NCBI GenBank assembly: GCA_019359715.1
Contig: JAHHGS010000139.1
Span: 1 to 64,000 of the forward strand
From: Aphanocapsa sp. GSE-SYN-MK-11-07L
GTDB lineage: Bacteria > Cyanobacteriota > Cyanobacteriia > Thermosynechococcales > Thermosynechococcaceae
Direction: 5' to 3'
Length of the DNA stretch: 64,000 nucleotides
The position numbers and the translations under genes are program-made. The notes under the pieces were generated by a model. It was not told the origin of the DNA. It ran no database searches and saw only the letters and a list, made by a program, of their open reading frames with translations. Shown here piece by piece: positions 1 to 8,099 of the stretch (positions within the stretch are counted from its first letter, which is position 1; each line of letters starts with the position of its first letter).

Positions 1-117
1 GTCTCTGACGCAGAACTAGGAACGGTTCGTTTGTCTACTCATGCCTTCCATGGTGAATGGAATTACACTATCTCACCAAATTCAAAGAGTGAAAAACTTG
101 TAAAACTTGTTTCTTGA
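1..117 (+). CDS. C-terminal end of a putative ISAzo13-type transposase (cut by window edge)
   Basis: The frame is open from base 1 to a TGA at 115-117 and encodes 38 residues. The stretch FHGEWNYTISP resembles the conserved C-terminal tail that I recall for ISAzo13 (Rhodopirellula-type DDE) transposases. The rest of the gene lies outside the window, so whether the element is complete is unknown. It sits about 90 bases from the cut end of a broken hydrolase gene on the other strand, so an insertion may have removed the end of that gene. The assignment rests on one short motif. Confidence 0.5.
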   Translation, partial: VSDAELGTVRLSTHAFHGEWNYTISPNSKSEKLVKLVS

Positions 118-205
118 CGATACCTAACGATCTGACGGGTATTAAATGTCAACCTCATAGGCGGAATGACGACAACCACTCGCCAAGTCGATTGTCATTT
201 CCTGA

Positions 206-578
206 TACGGGTGCATCAAAGACTTCACTCACAAAATCCTGCAATAGCTGACGGTAGAGCGATCGCTGATACTCCAAGCTGGGCACGGGCAGACTGCCCA
301 AACCCTAACCAATCCATCGCTAAGACCTGAAAGTGAGGAGCCAATCGCTCTGCCAGTCCCCGCATTTCCGCCCGTGTGGAAACGGTGCTGAAGGCGGGTA
401 GCAGCAGGACGGGTGTTCCTTTTCCTAGGATTTCGTATGCGATGGCAAAGGTCTGCCCCTGATAGTGCCATGCGAATTGCTGCACCGATCCACCGATGCC
501 GAAATTAGTTGCAGCAGCGATCGCGACTTTTTCAGCAGGAGTGCTCACAGGCGATAGAATGATAATGATTATCACCAT
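206..578 (-). pseudogene. alpha/beta hydrolase, frameshifted and 3'-truncated
   Basis: The N-terminal part reads as an alpha/beta hydrolase: a short lead, then AYEILGKGTPVLLLPAF (the strand with the oxyanion region) and MDWLGFGQSAR. After FGQSAR the frame runs into PSAIAGFCE and stops at 225. Shifting one base at about 285-290 restores a family-like continuation (SLEYQRSLYRQLLQDFV, then SEVFDAPV). Similarity ends at about 206, before the expected nucleophile elbow, so both a frameshift and a truncation are present. It runs divergently from the Zur-like regulator, with a perfect Zur-box palindrome over its start. It was therefore probably a Zur-controlled gene. No activity is expected. Confidence 0.7.
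560..574. promoter_or_regulatory. Zur-box palindrome between the hydrolase remnant and the zur-like gene
   Basis: TGATAATGATTATCA is a perfect 7-1-7 inverted repeat. It matches the shape known for Zur/Fur operators in cyanobacteria. It covers the 5' end of the minus-strand hydrolase remnant and lies 37 bases before the ATG of the plus-strand Fur-family gene, so it can serve both directions and implies autoregulation. Confidence 0.75.
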
Positions 579-610
579 TCTACGGTGACTTTGCTTCTCC
601 GCTACCTGCC

Positions 611-1024
611 ATGAGCCAATCTAGTTCAACTGATCGTCTTACTCACTACCAGGAGCAAATCCTAGCAACTCTGAAACGTTTAGATGCTCCCATTTCTGCT
701 CAAGATTTACATGCCCATCTGCGCCAAGTCCAACCTCGGCTGGGATTAGCCACTGTCTATCGAGGGCTAGAAATCCTGAAGATAAAAGGATTAGTCCAGA
801 GTCGAGCAGCGGTGACGGGGGAAGCGCTCTACAGCCGAGTCGAGCAAGACCAGCATTACCTAACCTGTTTGCAGTGCGGCACCTCAACTCCCTTGACGCT
901 CTGCCCTGTCCAAGAGATGGCGAATCAGTTGCAACAGTCGAAATCCTTCAAGGTTTACTATCACACCCTGGAGTTTTTTGGACTGTGTTCGCCCTGCTGG
1001 GAGCAGCAGGAAGCAAAATCCTGA
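611..1024 (+). CDS. zur: Fur-family transcriptional regulator, probably Zur
   Basis: This is a 137-residue metal-dependent repressor of the Fur superfamily. Residues about 10-75 form the winged helix (PRLGLATVYRGLEIL is the recognition helix region). Residues about 80-130 form the dimerisation and metal domain. Two CXXC pairs (CLQCG near residue 95 and CSPC near 128) make the structural zinc site. The C-terminal stretch KVYYHTLEFFGLC is like cyanobacterial Zur proteins rather than Fur or PerR, which is the reason for the Zur call. The operator at 560-574 suggests it represses itself, and a second such site at 8871-8885 controls a zinc-type COG0523 gene, which supports Zur. The gene appears intact. 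Confidence 0.8.
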   Translation: MSQSSSTDRLTHYQEQILATLKRLDAPISAQDLHAHLRQVQPRLGLATVYRGLEILKIKGLVQSRAAVTGEALYSRVEQDQHYLTCLQCGTSTPLTLCPVQEMANQLQQSKSFKVYYHTLEFFGLCSPCWEQQEAKS

Positions 1025-1092
1025 CCTTGGAGAAGCCAGGAATGATCAGCGATCGCTAATCCGAACTTATTTACATTCTCATCAGTACAAAA

Positions 1093-1260
1093 ATGAAGGG
1101 TCGTCCCCGTGAGTTTGATAAAGACAGCGTTTTAGATCGAGCCATGCTTGTATTCTGGCGTAATGGGTACGAGTTTTGCCGAATGCTTCAAAGTCAGAAA
1201 ACTCAGAGCCGGACAGATAGCTTTCAAGTTACTGCCCCACCGATAACCCAATCAGTCTAA
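1093..1260 (+). pseudogene. TetR-family regulator, N-terminal fragment
   Basis: The first 28 residues (MKGRPREFDKDSVLDRAM, then LVFWRNGYE) are the start of a TetR-family DNA-binding domain. After GYEF the expected helix-turn-helix (typically TSLxDL...) is absent, and 28 unrelated residues follow to a TAA. Only helix 1 of the HTH remains, so it cannot bind DNA as a TetR protein. The neighbouring amide hydrolase gene on the opposite strand is intact. Confidence 0.6.
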
Positions 1261-1274
1261 CGCTCCGTTCACCC

Positions 1275-2354
1275 TCAGAATGGCGCTTTCGAGATCTGCT
1301 GAAGCTTCGCGGTCACGTCTCCCGCTAGGGCGATGTTATCTGGGTTGAGAACCATAACCGGTGCATCAGGGTTCAGATTAAACTTCATGAGATCTAGCCA
1401 AACGAGGTTGGGGCTATTCGACAATTCAAAGAAATAACGTTTATTCGTGAGGTCGAGCGCGGTTCGGTATTCGGTGTTATGGAGCGTGCCGGGAGCATTA
1501 TTGGGAGCACCGAAGGGAACAGAAACATTACGGGCGATCGCCAGGATGCCGGCAATCGCTTCCCGCTGGTTTTTCGGTTCGGGCAGGAATCGTTCGTAAT
1601 AGGTGGCCCGGACAAAGCGATCGCGCGGGTCAACGTTACCCGGCAGGCTCGTTTGACGTGTGGCGCTAGTGAAGTTTAAATTCCACTTTTTCAGAAGCGC
1701 TAGCTGCTGATCGTAGGGCGGGTCGTTGGTCATGATCAGGTACTCACGTCCGTGGTGAACTACCAGTTTTCCGTTGATGTATTCAAGAATGGCTGAGTCT
1801 CCAGTCGCATCCTCAACCGCCAGATGCACGCTTGCTTTTGTGCCATCCATAGAAACCATGATTGGCTGAATCCCTTTCATGAGTTCAAACGCTTCTTTGA
1901 CGGTAGCAGCGTTATCCAAAATATACTGTCCCCAGAGTCCAGCCTGGACACCCAACTTACTGCGATCGCGCGGCCCAAAATCCGTCGCCGTCAGGTAAAG
2001 CATATGCATCCCCAAGCCTTTCTCGTTCAAGCCGTCGGCAGTGCCAACCCCATAGGTAGTGGTGACGACGCTACCGTATTTTGAGATCCAGCGCCCTGGA
2101 TTTTCCTTCACGACCGCGCTGGAACCAAGCAACCCGCCGTCCCGTTTCATACCCCGTGGAAGAATGGTGAGCATCGGCTGGGTAGATTCCGGCCAATCCA
2201 TCGTCCGCCCGACCACGACTGCTAGCTTGTTATCGTTCCACAGAATTCGGGTACAAGCATTGGCAACAGACTGCCATGGGGCAAACTGAAAGGTCGAAGC
2301 GATCAACGCACCGCACAGGGCTCGGCTAATAGTTTTAGGTGTTACTTTCATCAT
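1275..2354 (-). CDS. linear amide C-N hydrolase (choloylglycine hydrolase / penicillin V acylase family), exported
   Basis: This 359-residue Ntn-type hydrolase begins with a signal peptide (about residues 1-33) ending in ANA. The next residue is Cys34, the expected N-terminal nucleophile of the family once the leader is removed. GRTMDWPES supplies the conserved Arg/Asp region after it, and the remaining length fits the family. Known members cleave amide bonds in bile salts, penicillin V or acyl-homoserine lactones; the substrate here cannot be told. An alternative start is the second Met at 2351. The gene stands alone between a TetR remnant and an unrelated substrate-binding protein, and looks intact. 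Confidence 0.8.
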   Translation of the reverse strand: MMKVTPKTISRALCGALIASTFQFAPWQSVANACTRILWNDNKLAVVVGRTMDWPESTQPMLTILPRGMKRDGGLLGSSAVVKENPGRWISKYGSVVTTTYGVGTADGLNEKGLGMHMLYLTATDFGPRDRSKLGVQAGLWGQYILDNAATVKEAFELMKGIQPIMVSMDGTKASVHLAVEDATGDSAILEYINGKLVVHHGREYLIMTNDPPYDQQLALLKKWNLNFTSATRQTSLPGNVDPRDRFVRATYYERFLPEPKNQREAIAGILAIARNVSVPFGAPNNAPGTLHNTEYRTALDLTNKRYFFELSNSPNLVWLDLMKFNLNPDAPVMVLNPDNIALAGDVTAKLQQISKAPF

Positions 2355-2632
2355 GAAAATCCGTTAGCGATTAAATAAGGAGAAGATAGGTTTTAGCAGC
2401 CTTCAGGAAATACAGACTCTTCCGGGTAAAAATTATAGCAGCCACCGTATCAGATGTTTGCTGTGCAAAACTTCTCGTCTTTCATAGCAAACCAAGGTCA
2501 GTTCTAGGTCATTTCTGACAGTTAGCTAACGTTCGTGTTGAACGGTAGATAGAGAACTTTGCGACTCACGAGAGATTTGAGTAAATCTGCTCCAACACGG
2601 TTGTTATACCTCAATGTTCCTATCCGTTAGGT
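2355..2632. other. intergenic stretch, nothing recognised
   Basis: About 280 bases between the 5' end of the amide hydrolase gene and the 3' end of the substrate-binding-protein gene. I see no convincing ORF, RNA gene or strong hairpin. The promoter of the hydrolase must lie here but I could not pick clear boxes. Confidence 0.4.
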
Positions 2633-3511
2633 CTATACTTTAGCGATCAAATTACCAGCAGAAAATTGGGACTTGAGCCAACCTGCTTGCCTCATCCGCA
2701 AGATCATCTCATCCAACAACACTTCATTCAGAGAGCCAGCGATAAATCTCGGCAGTACGACTGTATCCAGAATTTTTTGCTCTAACAAAACGTAACGTCC
2801 CAGAATGTTTCGGGCTTCTTGATCGTGGATGTTAGCAAATTCTGCTGCTTTGATAATCGCTTGTCGAAAAGCTCTCACAGCTTCAGGATGTTGCTCTACC
2901 CAAGGCTGCATTGCCACCATACTAGAAATTTCGGTAACTGGTTGCAGCTCGATATAGTTGTAAGAGATACGACGCAAATCTGGGTCGGCGTTGCCAATAG
3001 TCACAAATGGTTCGATCTGCACGATCGCATCTACATCACCCTGCTGAAGGGCAGCAAACATTTCTGGGAAGGCGATCGGCACAAATCGAATCCCGCTTGG
3101 ATCGGCTCCATACTTCACGACCAGAGGCGGAACCATAACTTCATCGATCGCCCGATTAGTATTTACAGCAATTTTAGTATTTGCCAGATCGGTAACAGTT
3201 TGAATTGCACCATTGGCTCTCACAAAGATCCCATGCACTGGGCAGCTAGAATCCTGAGCCGCACCACCCACAATCGAGACAAAGTTTGCCCCATCATCAA
3301 ATCCAAAAATCGTGGAAGCCACATTGGAGAAGCCAATCTCAACTTCACCCTCTCTCAAAGCAGTCATGATTTTTTCACCACCAATTAAGGGAATCAGTTC
3401 TACTTCAATTCCTGATTCTCTAAAATAGCCGTTATTTTGAGCAATAAAAATGGCTGAACAATTGACGATCGGAATATATCCGACCCGTAACTGATCGGGT
3501 TGAATTTTCAT
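2633..3511 (-). CDS. ABC-type substrate-binding protein of the NMT1/SsuA-like family, no signal peptide
   Basis: The 292-residue product has the periplasmic-binding fold of nitrate/sulfonate/taurine and THI5-like binding proteins. LRVGYIPIVNCSAIFIAQNN is the usual first strand-helix, and NVASTIFGFDDGANF and TVTDLANTKIAVNT follow in the usual order. It starts directly with MKIQPDQLRVGYIP, so no export signal is present. Either the true start is lost or the protein is cytoplasmic. An AAGGAGAG ribosome-binding site precedes the ATG. It begins one base after the stop of the DJ-1/PfpI gene upstream, so the two are co-transcribed. No permease or ATPase gene is nearby, so transport is uncertain. Confidence 0.75.
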   Translation of the reverse strand: MKIQPDQLRVGYIPIVNCSAIFIAQNNGYFRESGIEVELIPLIGGEKIMTALREGEVEIGFSNVASTIFGFDDGANFVSIVGGAAQDSSCPVHGIFVRANGAIQTVTDLANTKIAVNTNRAIDEVMVPPLVVKYGADPSGIRFVPIAFPEMFAALQQGDVDAIVQIEPFVTIGNADPDLRRISYNYIELQPVTEISSMVAMQPWVEQHPEAVRAFRQAIIKAAEFANIHDQEARNILGRYVLLEQKILDTVVLPRFIAGSLNEVLLDEMILRMRQAGWLKSQFSAGNLIAKV

Positions 3512-3512
3512 T

Positions 3513-4388
3513 CTACTCTCTCCTTATTTTGTTGCCTTCTTTTTTTTCGATCGCCTTCACCAGTGTTTCTGCTAGTGCATTATCGGAAAAAGGATTTTGC
3601 CCTGTAATTAACTCGCGATCTTGAACCACCTGACTACTCCAAGGCGTAGCAACCCTCACATCACCACCCGCAGTTTTTAGAGCTGCTTGAGGATAAAAAA
3701 GCATTTTGCCTTGAAGTTGTCCCGATTCGGCAATCTGCTCCTCTGCCGTAGAGAAAATGGTCATTTTGTAGCCCTGATATTGCCATTTTTTTGTAAACTC
3801 TGCTGCTTTCTTCGGATTGCCTTGTTTCATTGCCAATACAAAAGCATCAGCTTGAGGCATAGCAGCAATTAATGAAATCGGTGCGTGACAAATTAAGGTT
3901 GTAGGCTTTCCAGTTTGATGAAAGTGCAACAATACTTGTCGTACTGACGGATCGCTAATCAAATCCTGCATGGGAGCATGACCACCTGGAAAGAAGACGG
4001 CATCGTACTGGGCTAAACCATTTTGAACTACATCTGCCAATTTGTGCGGCGATTTTAGCTCGACCAAGTTGTCATGGAAAGCTTTTATTTTCTGGTACTC
4101 TATATCGTTTTTATTGAAAAAATTAACGGAGTCAGAATGAATATCCATCGTGGGTTTATTCCCGTTTGGATTCGCAAATGTGACGGAGTAGCCCTGTTCT
4201 TTTAATCGTTTTACTGGCACAGCTAGTTCATTGAGAAAGTAGCCAGTTTTGTATGTTTTACCACCTTGAAGTGCGATCGCATCTGTGCTAGAAAGAATCA
4301 CCAGAACTTTCCCTTTTATGGCTGGCTGAGTTGAAGCTGGAGCGACAAGTAAAACATAGGACAGGACAACGAGAAGTAGTCTTTTCAT
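3513..4388 (-). CDS. DJ-1/PfpI-family protein with signal peptide
   Basis: The 291-residue product starts with a clear export signal (MKRLLLVVLSYVLLVAPAST, about 20 residues). A DJ-1/PfpI (type 1 glutamine amidotransferase-like) domain follows. KGKVLVILSSTDA is strand 1, DAVFFPGGHAPMQDL is the Gly-rich turn, and LICHAPISL holds the nucleophile-elbow Cys. The Hsp31-like branch (chaperone/glyoxalase III) is the closest in layout. Export of such a protein is unusual; a periplasmic role is inferred only from the leader. It is upstream of, and nearly abuts, the substrate-binding-protein gene, and a second DJ-1 gene lies about 100 bases further upstream on the same strand. Confidence 0.8.
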   Translation of the reverse strand: MKRLLLVVLSYVLLVAPASTQPAIKGKVLVILSSTDAIALQGGKTYKTGYFLNELAVPVKRLKEQGYSVTFANPNGNKPTMDIHSDSVNFFNKNDIEYQKIKAFHDNLVELKSPHKLADVVQNGLAQYDAVFFPGGHAPMQDLISDPSVRQVLLHFHQTGKPTTLICHAPISLIAAMPQADAFVLAMKQGNPKKAAEFTKKWQYQGYKMTIFSTAEEQIAESGQLQGKMLFYPQAALKTAGGDVRVATPWSSQVVQDRELITGQNPFSDNALAETLVKAIEKKEGNKIRRE

Positions 4389-4490
4389 AATAATTCTCTA
4401 GGAGCTTTTTGAACGTTTATACAAGAACCTATCCCACTAATATGATTTTGCGTCATTTCACGGATTTCTAGATACGGCAGATCAATGGCT

Positions 4491-5204
4491 TCAGGAGTAG
4501 TGGGATAGGTTCACAGAGACTGTTGAAGCTGTAGCTAAGATCGATTTCACCATTTGTTCGCCAACTCCTTTTGCCGCTGCTGGATTTTGTCCTGTAACTA
4601 GGCGATCGCTAACCTTGACATGAGCTTGAAAATTTGGCGATTTGGTATGAATTGCACCACGTTCAATTAAGGTTGATTCCAGCAAGAAAGGAACTACATC
4701 TCGCAGTCCGACCGCAACTTCTTCTTCATTCGTAAAACCTGCAACTGTCTTCCCAGCCACCAGATAAGTGCTATCTGATAGTTTGATATTGACCAATCCC
4801 GCAGGACCATGACAAACCGCTCCGACTACACCGCCCTGCTCATAAATCGTTGCCGCAATCCGATCTAATTCAGGGTTATTAGGAAAGTCCCACATCGTTC
4901 CATGTCCACCCGCATAGAAAATTCCATCGTATTCAGAAGGCTTAACTTGACTGGGCTGCAATGTGTTTTTCACCTGCGCCATTTTTTCACGACTCTCCAA
5001 GAAGGCAACATTAAGAGGATCGTTCAAATCAATGCCAATCATCGGGGCTTTCCCTCCCTTGGGGCTAACATACTCGACGGTCAAACCTGCGCGATCGAAT
5101 TCTGCGACTGGATGGCTGACTTCAGGTAGGTAAAACCCAGTTTCCTTACCTGTATCGCCTAGAGCGTCGTGGCTAGTCAGAACAACGAGAACTTTTTTAG
5201 ACAT
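4491..5204 (-). CDS. DJ-1/PfpI-family (Hsp31-like) protein, cytoplasmic
   Basis: The protein has about 237 residues from the ATG at 5204, chosen because MSKKVLVVLTSHDALG is the natural strand-1 start. Six codons more are open upstream. DGIFYAGGHGTMWDFPNN and GAVCHGPAGLVN carry the conserved Gly-rich loop and the elbow Cys of the family. HGPAGL and the long insert after it fit the Hsp31/glyoxalase III group. There is no signal peptide, unlike its neighbour at 3513-4388. The two are paralogs (shared ending VTGQNP), probably a local duplication. A LysR gene is divergent at 5342 and is the likely regulator. Confidence 0.8.
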   Translation of the reverse strand: MSKKVLVVLTSHDALGDTGKETGFYLPEVSHPVAEFDRAGLTVEYVSPKGGKAPMIGIDLNDPLNVAFLESREKMAQVKNTLQPSQVKPSEYDGIFYAGGHGTMWDFPNNPELDRIAATIYEQGGVVGAVCHGPAGLVNIKLSDSTYLVAGKTVAGFTNEEEVAVGLRDVVPFLLESTLIERGAIHTKSPNFQAHVKVSDRLVTGQNPAAAKGVGEQMVKSILATASTVSVNLSHYS

Positions 5205-5341
5205 GAAATTATTCCAAATCAACTAAAAAACAATGGCTCAGGTAAGGCTAAAACCGTTTGCATTTACCTGATGGATTCATCCTAAAGGCAAAATATCTAA
5301 AATACAAATTATGAAATGTTAGAGTTACTATAATTTAATTT

Positions 5342-6226
5342 ATGGTTAATTTGGAATGGTATCGCAGTTTTATTGAGGTGTATCGGGCTGGAACTGTCTC
5401 AAGGGCTGCTCAAGTCTTGCATCTCACTCAACCTGCCGTGAGTCAGCATATTGCAGGGCTTGAATCAACATTGGGGGTGCTCCTATTTCAACGCCTGCCG
5501 CGTCGGATGCTGCCTACAGAAGATGGGAAGCGGTTATATACTCGTGTGGTTACAGCGATCGAAGCACTAGAATCTATTCCCACCAAAACAAATCCGGGAG
5601 ATACGCCCCTACATATTCGTTTGGGAACTCCCACAGAGTTTTTTAGTGAATATGTTTTAGAGCGTCTACCAAAGGAAGATACGGTTCTATTTACGATTCA
5701 GTTTGGCTTACTGCAAGATTTGATCGAAAAACTGTTAGATAACCAGATTGATTGTGCGATCGCGACTCAAAAGATTGCCAAACCAGAACTAGAATATCAA
5801 CTCATCTTTGCAGAAAATTTTTGGCTGGTTGGTTCGCCGAAAGTAGTTGTACCAATATCTCAGGATGTAATGCAAGCTGATCTAACTTCCCTAGAACAAT
5901 GGCTAAGACCGCAGCCCCTGATTGCCTATAGTGAAGATTTACCGATTATTCGACGGTTTTGGCGAGTCGTTTTTGGTCAGCGACTCGATGTAAATCCTCA
6001 GTTTGTAATTCCAGATTTGCGAACTATTCGTGAGGCGATCGCTCAAGGGCTGGGCTACAGTATTCTACCTGATTATCTTTGTATGGAATGGGTTAATAAT
6101 CATCATCTGACACTAATTCTTAAACCTGCTAAAGCTGTAAGCAATCAAATTTGGCTAGCCTATCGCAAGTCAGAAAGACAATCTCAATCTGTGACTCTAC
6201 TCCTTAATTGTCTAGGAAAACATTAG
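5342..6226 (+). CDS. LysR-family transcriptional regulator
   Basis: The 294-residue protein has the standard LysR layout. The N-terminal winged helix occupies residues 1-60 (SFIEVYRAGTVSRAAQVLHL, then TQPAVSQHIAGLE), and an effector-binding domain runs from about residue 85. It is transcribed divergently from the DJ-1 gene pair across about 140 bases. This is the usual arrangement for a LysR protein and its target operon, so control of the DJ-1/DJ-1/substrate-binding group is inferred. A TATAAT hexamer at 5329-5334 ends only seven bases before the ATG; if it is used, the leader is very short or absent. Confidence 0.85.
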   Translation: MVNLEWYRSFIEVYRAGTVSRAAQVLHLTQPAVSQHIAGLESTLGVLLFQRLPRRMLPTEDGKRLYTRVVTAIEALESIPTKTNPGDTPLHIRLGTPTEFFSEYVLERLPKEDTVLFTIQFGLLQDLIEKLLDNQIDCAIATQKIAKPELEYQLIFAENFWLVGSPKVVVPISQDVMQADLTSLEQWLRPQPLIAYSEDLPIIRRFWRVVFGQRLDVNPQFVIPDLRTIREAIAQGLGYSILPDYLCMEWVNNHHLTLILKPAKAVSNQIWLAYRKSERQSQSVTLLLNCLGKH

Positions 6227-6487
6227 CGTTTTTCAAAGGACTCTTCTCCATGTGTATAACTATGGTTTAAACGACCGATTGTTATCTAATACCCCTGACA
6301 AGGCTTCTAAAGCGACAGATGTCAGATAAAACCTGCACACGGGGATTGATTAGATGATCAATGTCGTCTAACACTCCCAAAATGTAGGCAACTGCGACAA
6401 ATGGTCGCATCCTAAACTTCTACTGAGGGCAATCGTTGGGACAACTTCAAATCACGGATGATAGAGGCGGATATTTTAGCCTCCACC
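6227..6487. other. intergenic stretch, nothing recognised
   Basis: About 260 bases between the convergent ends of the LysR gene and the degenerate metallophosphoesterase gene. No ORF, RNA gene or clear terminator was recognised; old transposon debris is possible but I could not support it. Confidence 0.35.
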
Positions 6488-7243
6488 TCAAAAACCGTCC
6501 AGAGCATTGCTGGATAAGAGTGCTCCAAATCCTTTGGTTGCCCCGTAACGAACTGTTTTGAACTCGACTTGCCCCGTACCCGGATTGTAAAGTGTGTAGG
6601 CTGTATGGCTGGGAATACGCCCCACGCTGCCTACACCAATGACAGAGCATGGCGGTGCTTCGACGGTGTGCGGAGATTGTTCACCGTTCAGGGTGGTTAA
6701 GCTGGAGGTTGTAGAACCCCCTTGCAGTTGATACTTGAAGGTCAATCCAGAGCGACCGCAGAAGAGAGCATTGGCTCCCATCCGTGCCAGGCGATCGCAA
6801 ATCACCAGTGGGGATGTTTCCGGGGTTAGCTCGTCCTCGACACTGACACTGCTGCCGTGAATGAGCAGGCAATCCAGTTCAAAAAAGCCAAAGTCGAGGG
6901 ATTTTAGCCATCCCACAGTTTCCCTTGATACTGAGTCCCAGAGGGTTTTCACCATCGCCATTCCGTAGCGTTCCGTCAGTTTGGTTGGCTCTGGCGATCG
7001 CCCTAAACCATGCAATATCAGGCATTGTTCCTCCCACCAACCCTGACACACCTGGGGTTTAAGTTCTCCCCGGCGCGGGTTGTGCACCCGTTGCACCAAC
7101 TTTTCGCTGCTAGAGGTTGGGCCAATCAGATCGCCCAAAATGTAAAGCTCAGAGATCGTTGTGCTCTGGCGGCCAAGATCCTGCATTACGGCTTCATAGG
7201 CTGCTAAATTGCCTTCAATTCCGCTCAAAATTGCCCAATACAT
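6488..7243 (-). CDS. metallophosphoesterase-fold protein that has lost its metal ligands
   Basis: The 251-residue protein aligns by eye with the neighbouring metallophosphoesterase. The catalytic blocks are changed: SGIEGN stands where S(D/C)IHGN is expected, GDLIGP replaces GDLVGYG, and CGRSG replaces CGHTH. Block order and spacing (GDL..., LIHGSS, CGRSG, GSVGRI) are kept. The fold is therefore probably retained while di-metal catalysis is not. It is the last gene of the minus-strand run COG0523 - phosphoesterase - this gene, 46 bases after its neighbour. The run is headed by a Zur box, so zinc-starvation control is likely. It could be a pseudo-enzyme partner or simply a decaying copy. Confidence 0.65.
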   Translation of the reverse strand: MYWAILSGIEGNLAAYEAVMQDLGRQSTTISELYILGDLIGPTSSSEKLVQRVHNPRRGELKPQVCQGWWEEQCLILHGLGRSPEPTKLTERYGMAMVKTLWDSVSRETVGWLKSLDFGFFELDCLLIHGSSVSVEDELTPETSPLVICDRLARMGANALFCGRSGLTFKYQLQGGSTTSSLTTLNGEQSPHTVEAPPCSVIGVGSVGRIPSHTAYTLYNPGTGQVEFKTVRYGATKGFGALLSSNALDGF

Positions 7244-7289
7244 GACTGAATCTAACGTCCAAACTTAAAGTGCACAACATTGAATCCGT

Positions 7290-8099
7290 TTACCGTTCAC
7301 AGACATGGCTTGGATCATCCGCCCGCTCGGCAAACTCTAGACCTCTGGCCAACCGCCAGGCAAAGATCGGCGGCAAGCCTTTTTCGATGATCGCAGCGCA
7401 AGTTTTCTGATAGTCGTATTCCACCTCCCGTAGCGTCACCTGTTGGGTTTCTGTCTCATAGATTACGTAGGTGGCATTGGGGCGACCATGGCGGGGTTCT
7501 CCGACGGAACCGGCATTCACGATCCGCTTAACGGCGGCTGTAAAGTGACGCGATTGTACCTGAGAAGATTGCTTGACTTGCACCTGGAGATGGCTATCTT
7601 TCAAGGTGCGAACATAGGGGACGTGGGTATGACCGCAGAACAAGACCTCTGCCCCACTCGACATCACCCGTTCTAGAGCCGTGAAGGCATCGATTTCTGG
7701 CAGCATATATTCATGCTGGCTGTTGGGGCTGCCATGCACAAAACAGAGATTGTCTTCCCATAAACTTAAGGGCAATTGGGCCAAAAATTCTCGCACCTCT
7801 GGATTGATTTCACGGTTTGTCCATTCATGGGCCTGCCTGCCCCGCACCTCTGCCAGAACCGAAGGATAGCTGCATTCACAGGCGTTCAGCCCTTCTACGA
7901 TGTCTTCATCCCAGCAGCCCTAGCAGGTGAGAATATCGAGGGAGCGAATCATCTCTACAACCGCGTTGGGATAAGGCCCATAACCAACCAAGTCTCCCAG
8001 ACAGAAGATTTTCTCTGTGTTGTGGTAATCAATATCAGACAAGACAGCGTTCAAGGCTTCGTAGTTGCCATGAATACAAGAGATAACAGCAATTTTCAT
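7290..8099 (-). pseudogene. metallophosphoesterase (YfcE-like) interrupted by an in-frame TAG
   Basis: Translation from the ATG at 8099 gives MKIAVISCIHGNYEALNAVL with GDLVGYGPYPNAV, then a TAG at 7920-7922. After the stop the same frame continues without loss: GCWDEDIVEGLNACECSYPS, then FVHGSPNSQHEY, CGHTHVPYVR, and VNAGSVGEPRHG, ending at 7290. All the metallophosphoesterase blocks are present across the two halves. CAG is one change from TAG, and Gln would fit before GCWDED. The ATG overlaps the stop of the COG0523 gene in a TCAT junction (8096-8099, ATGA in sense), so it is translationally coupled. A recent nonsense mutation, suppression, or a sequencing error are the options. A downstream GTG (7847) could give only the C-terminal part. 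Confidence 0.75.

Noticed and set aside
7290-8099. Selenocysteine, pyrrolysine or other recoding at the in-frame TAG and TGA
   Set aside because: TAG sits where Gln would fit and TGA where Trp would fit, no recoding structure is visible, and the flavoprotein is also truncated. Simple mutation is more likely.
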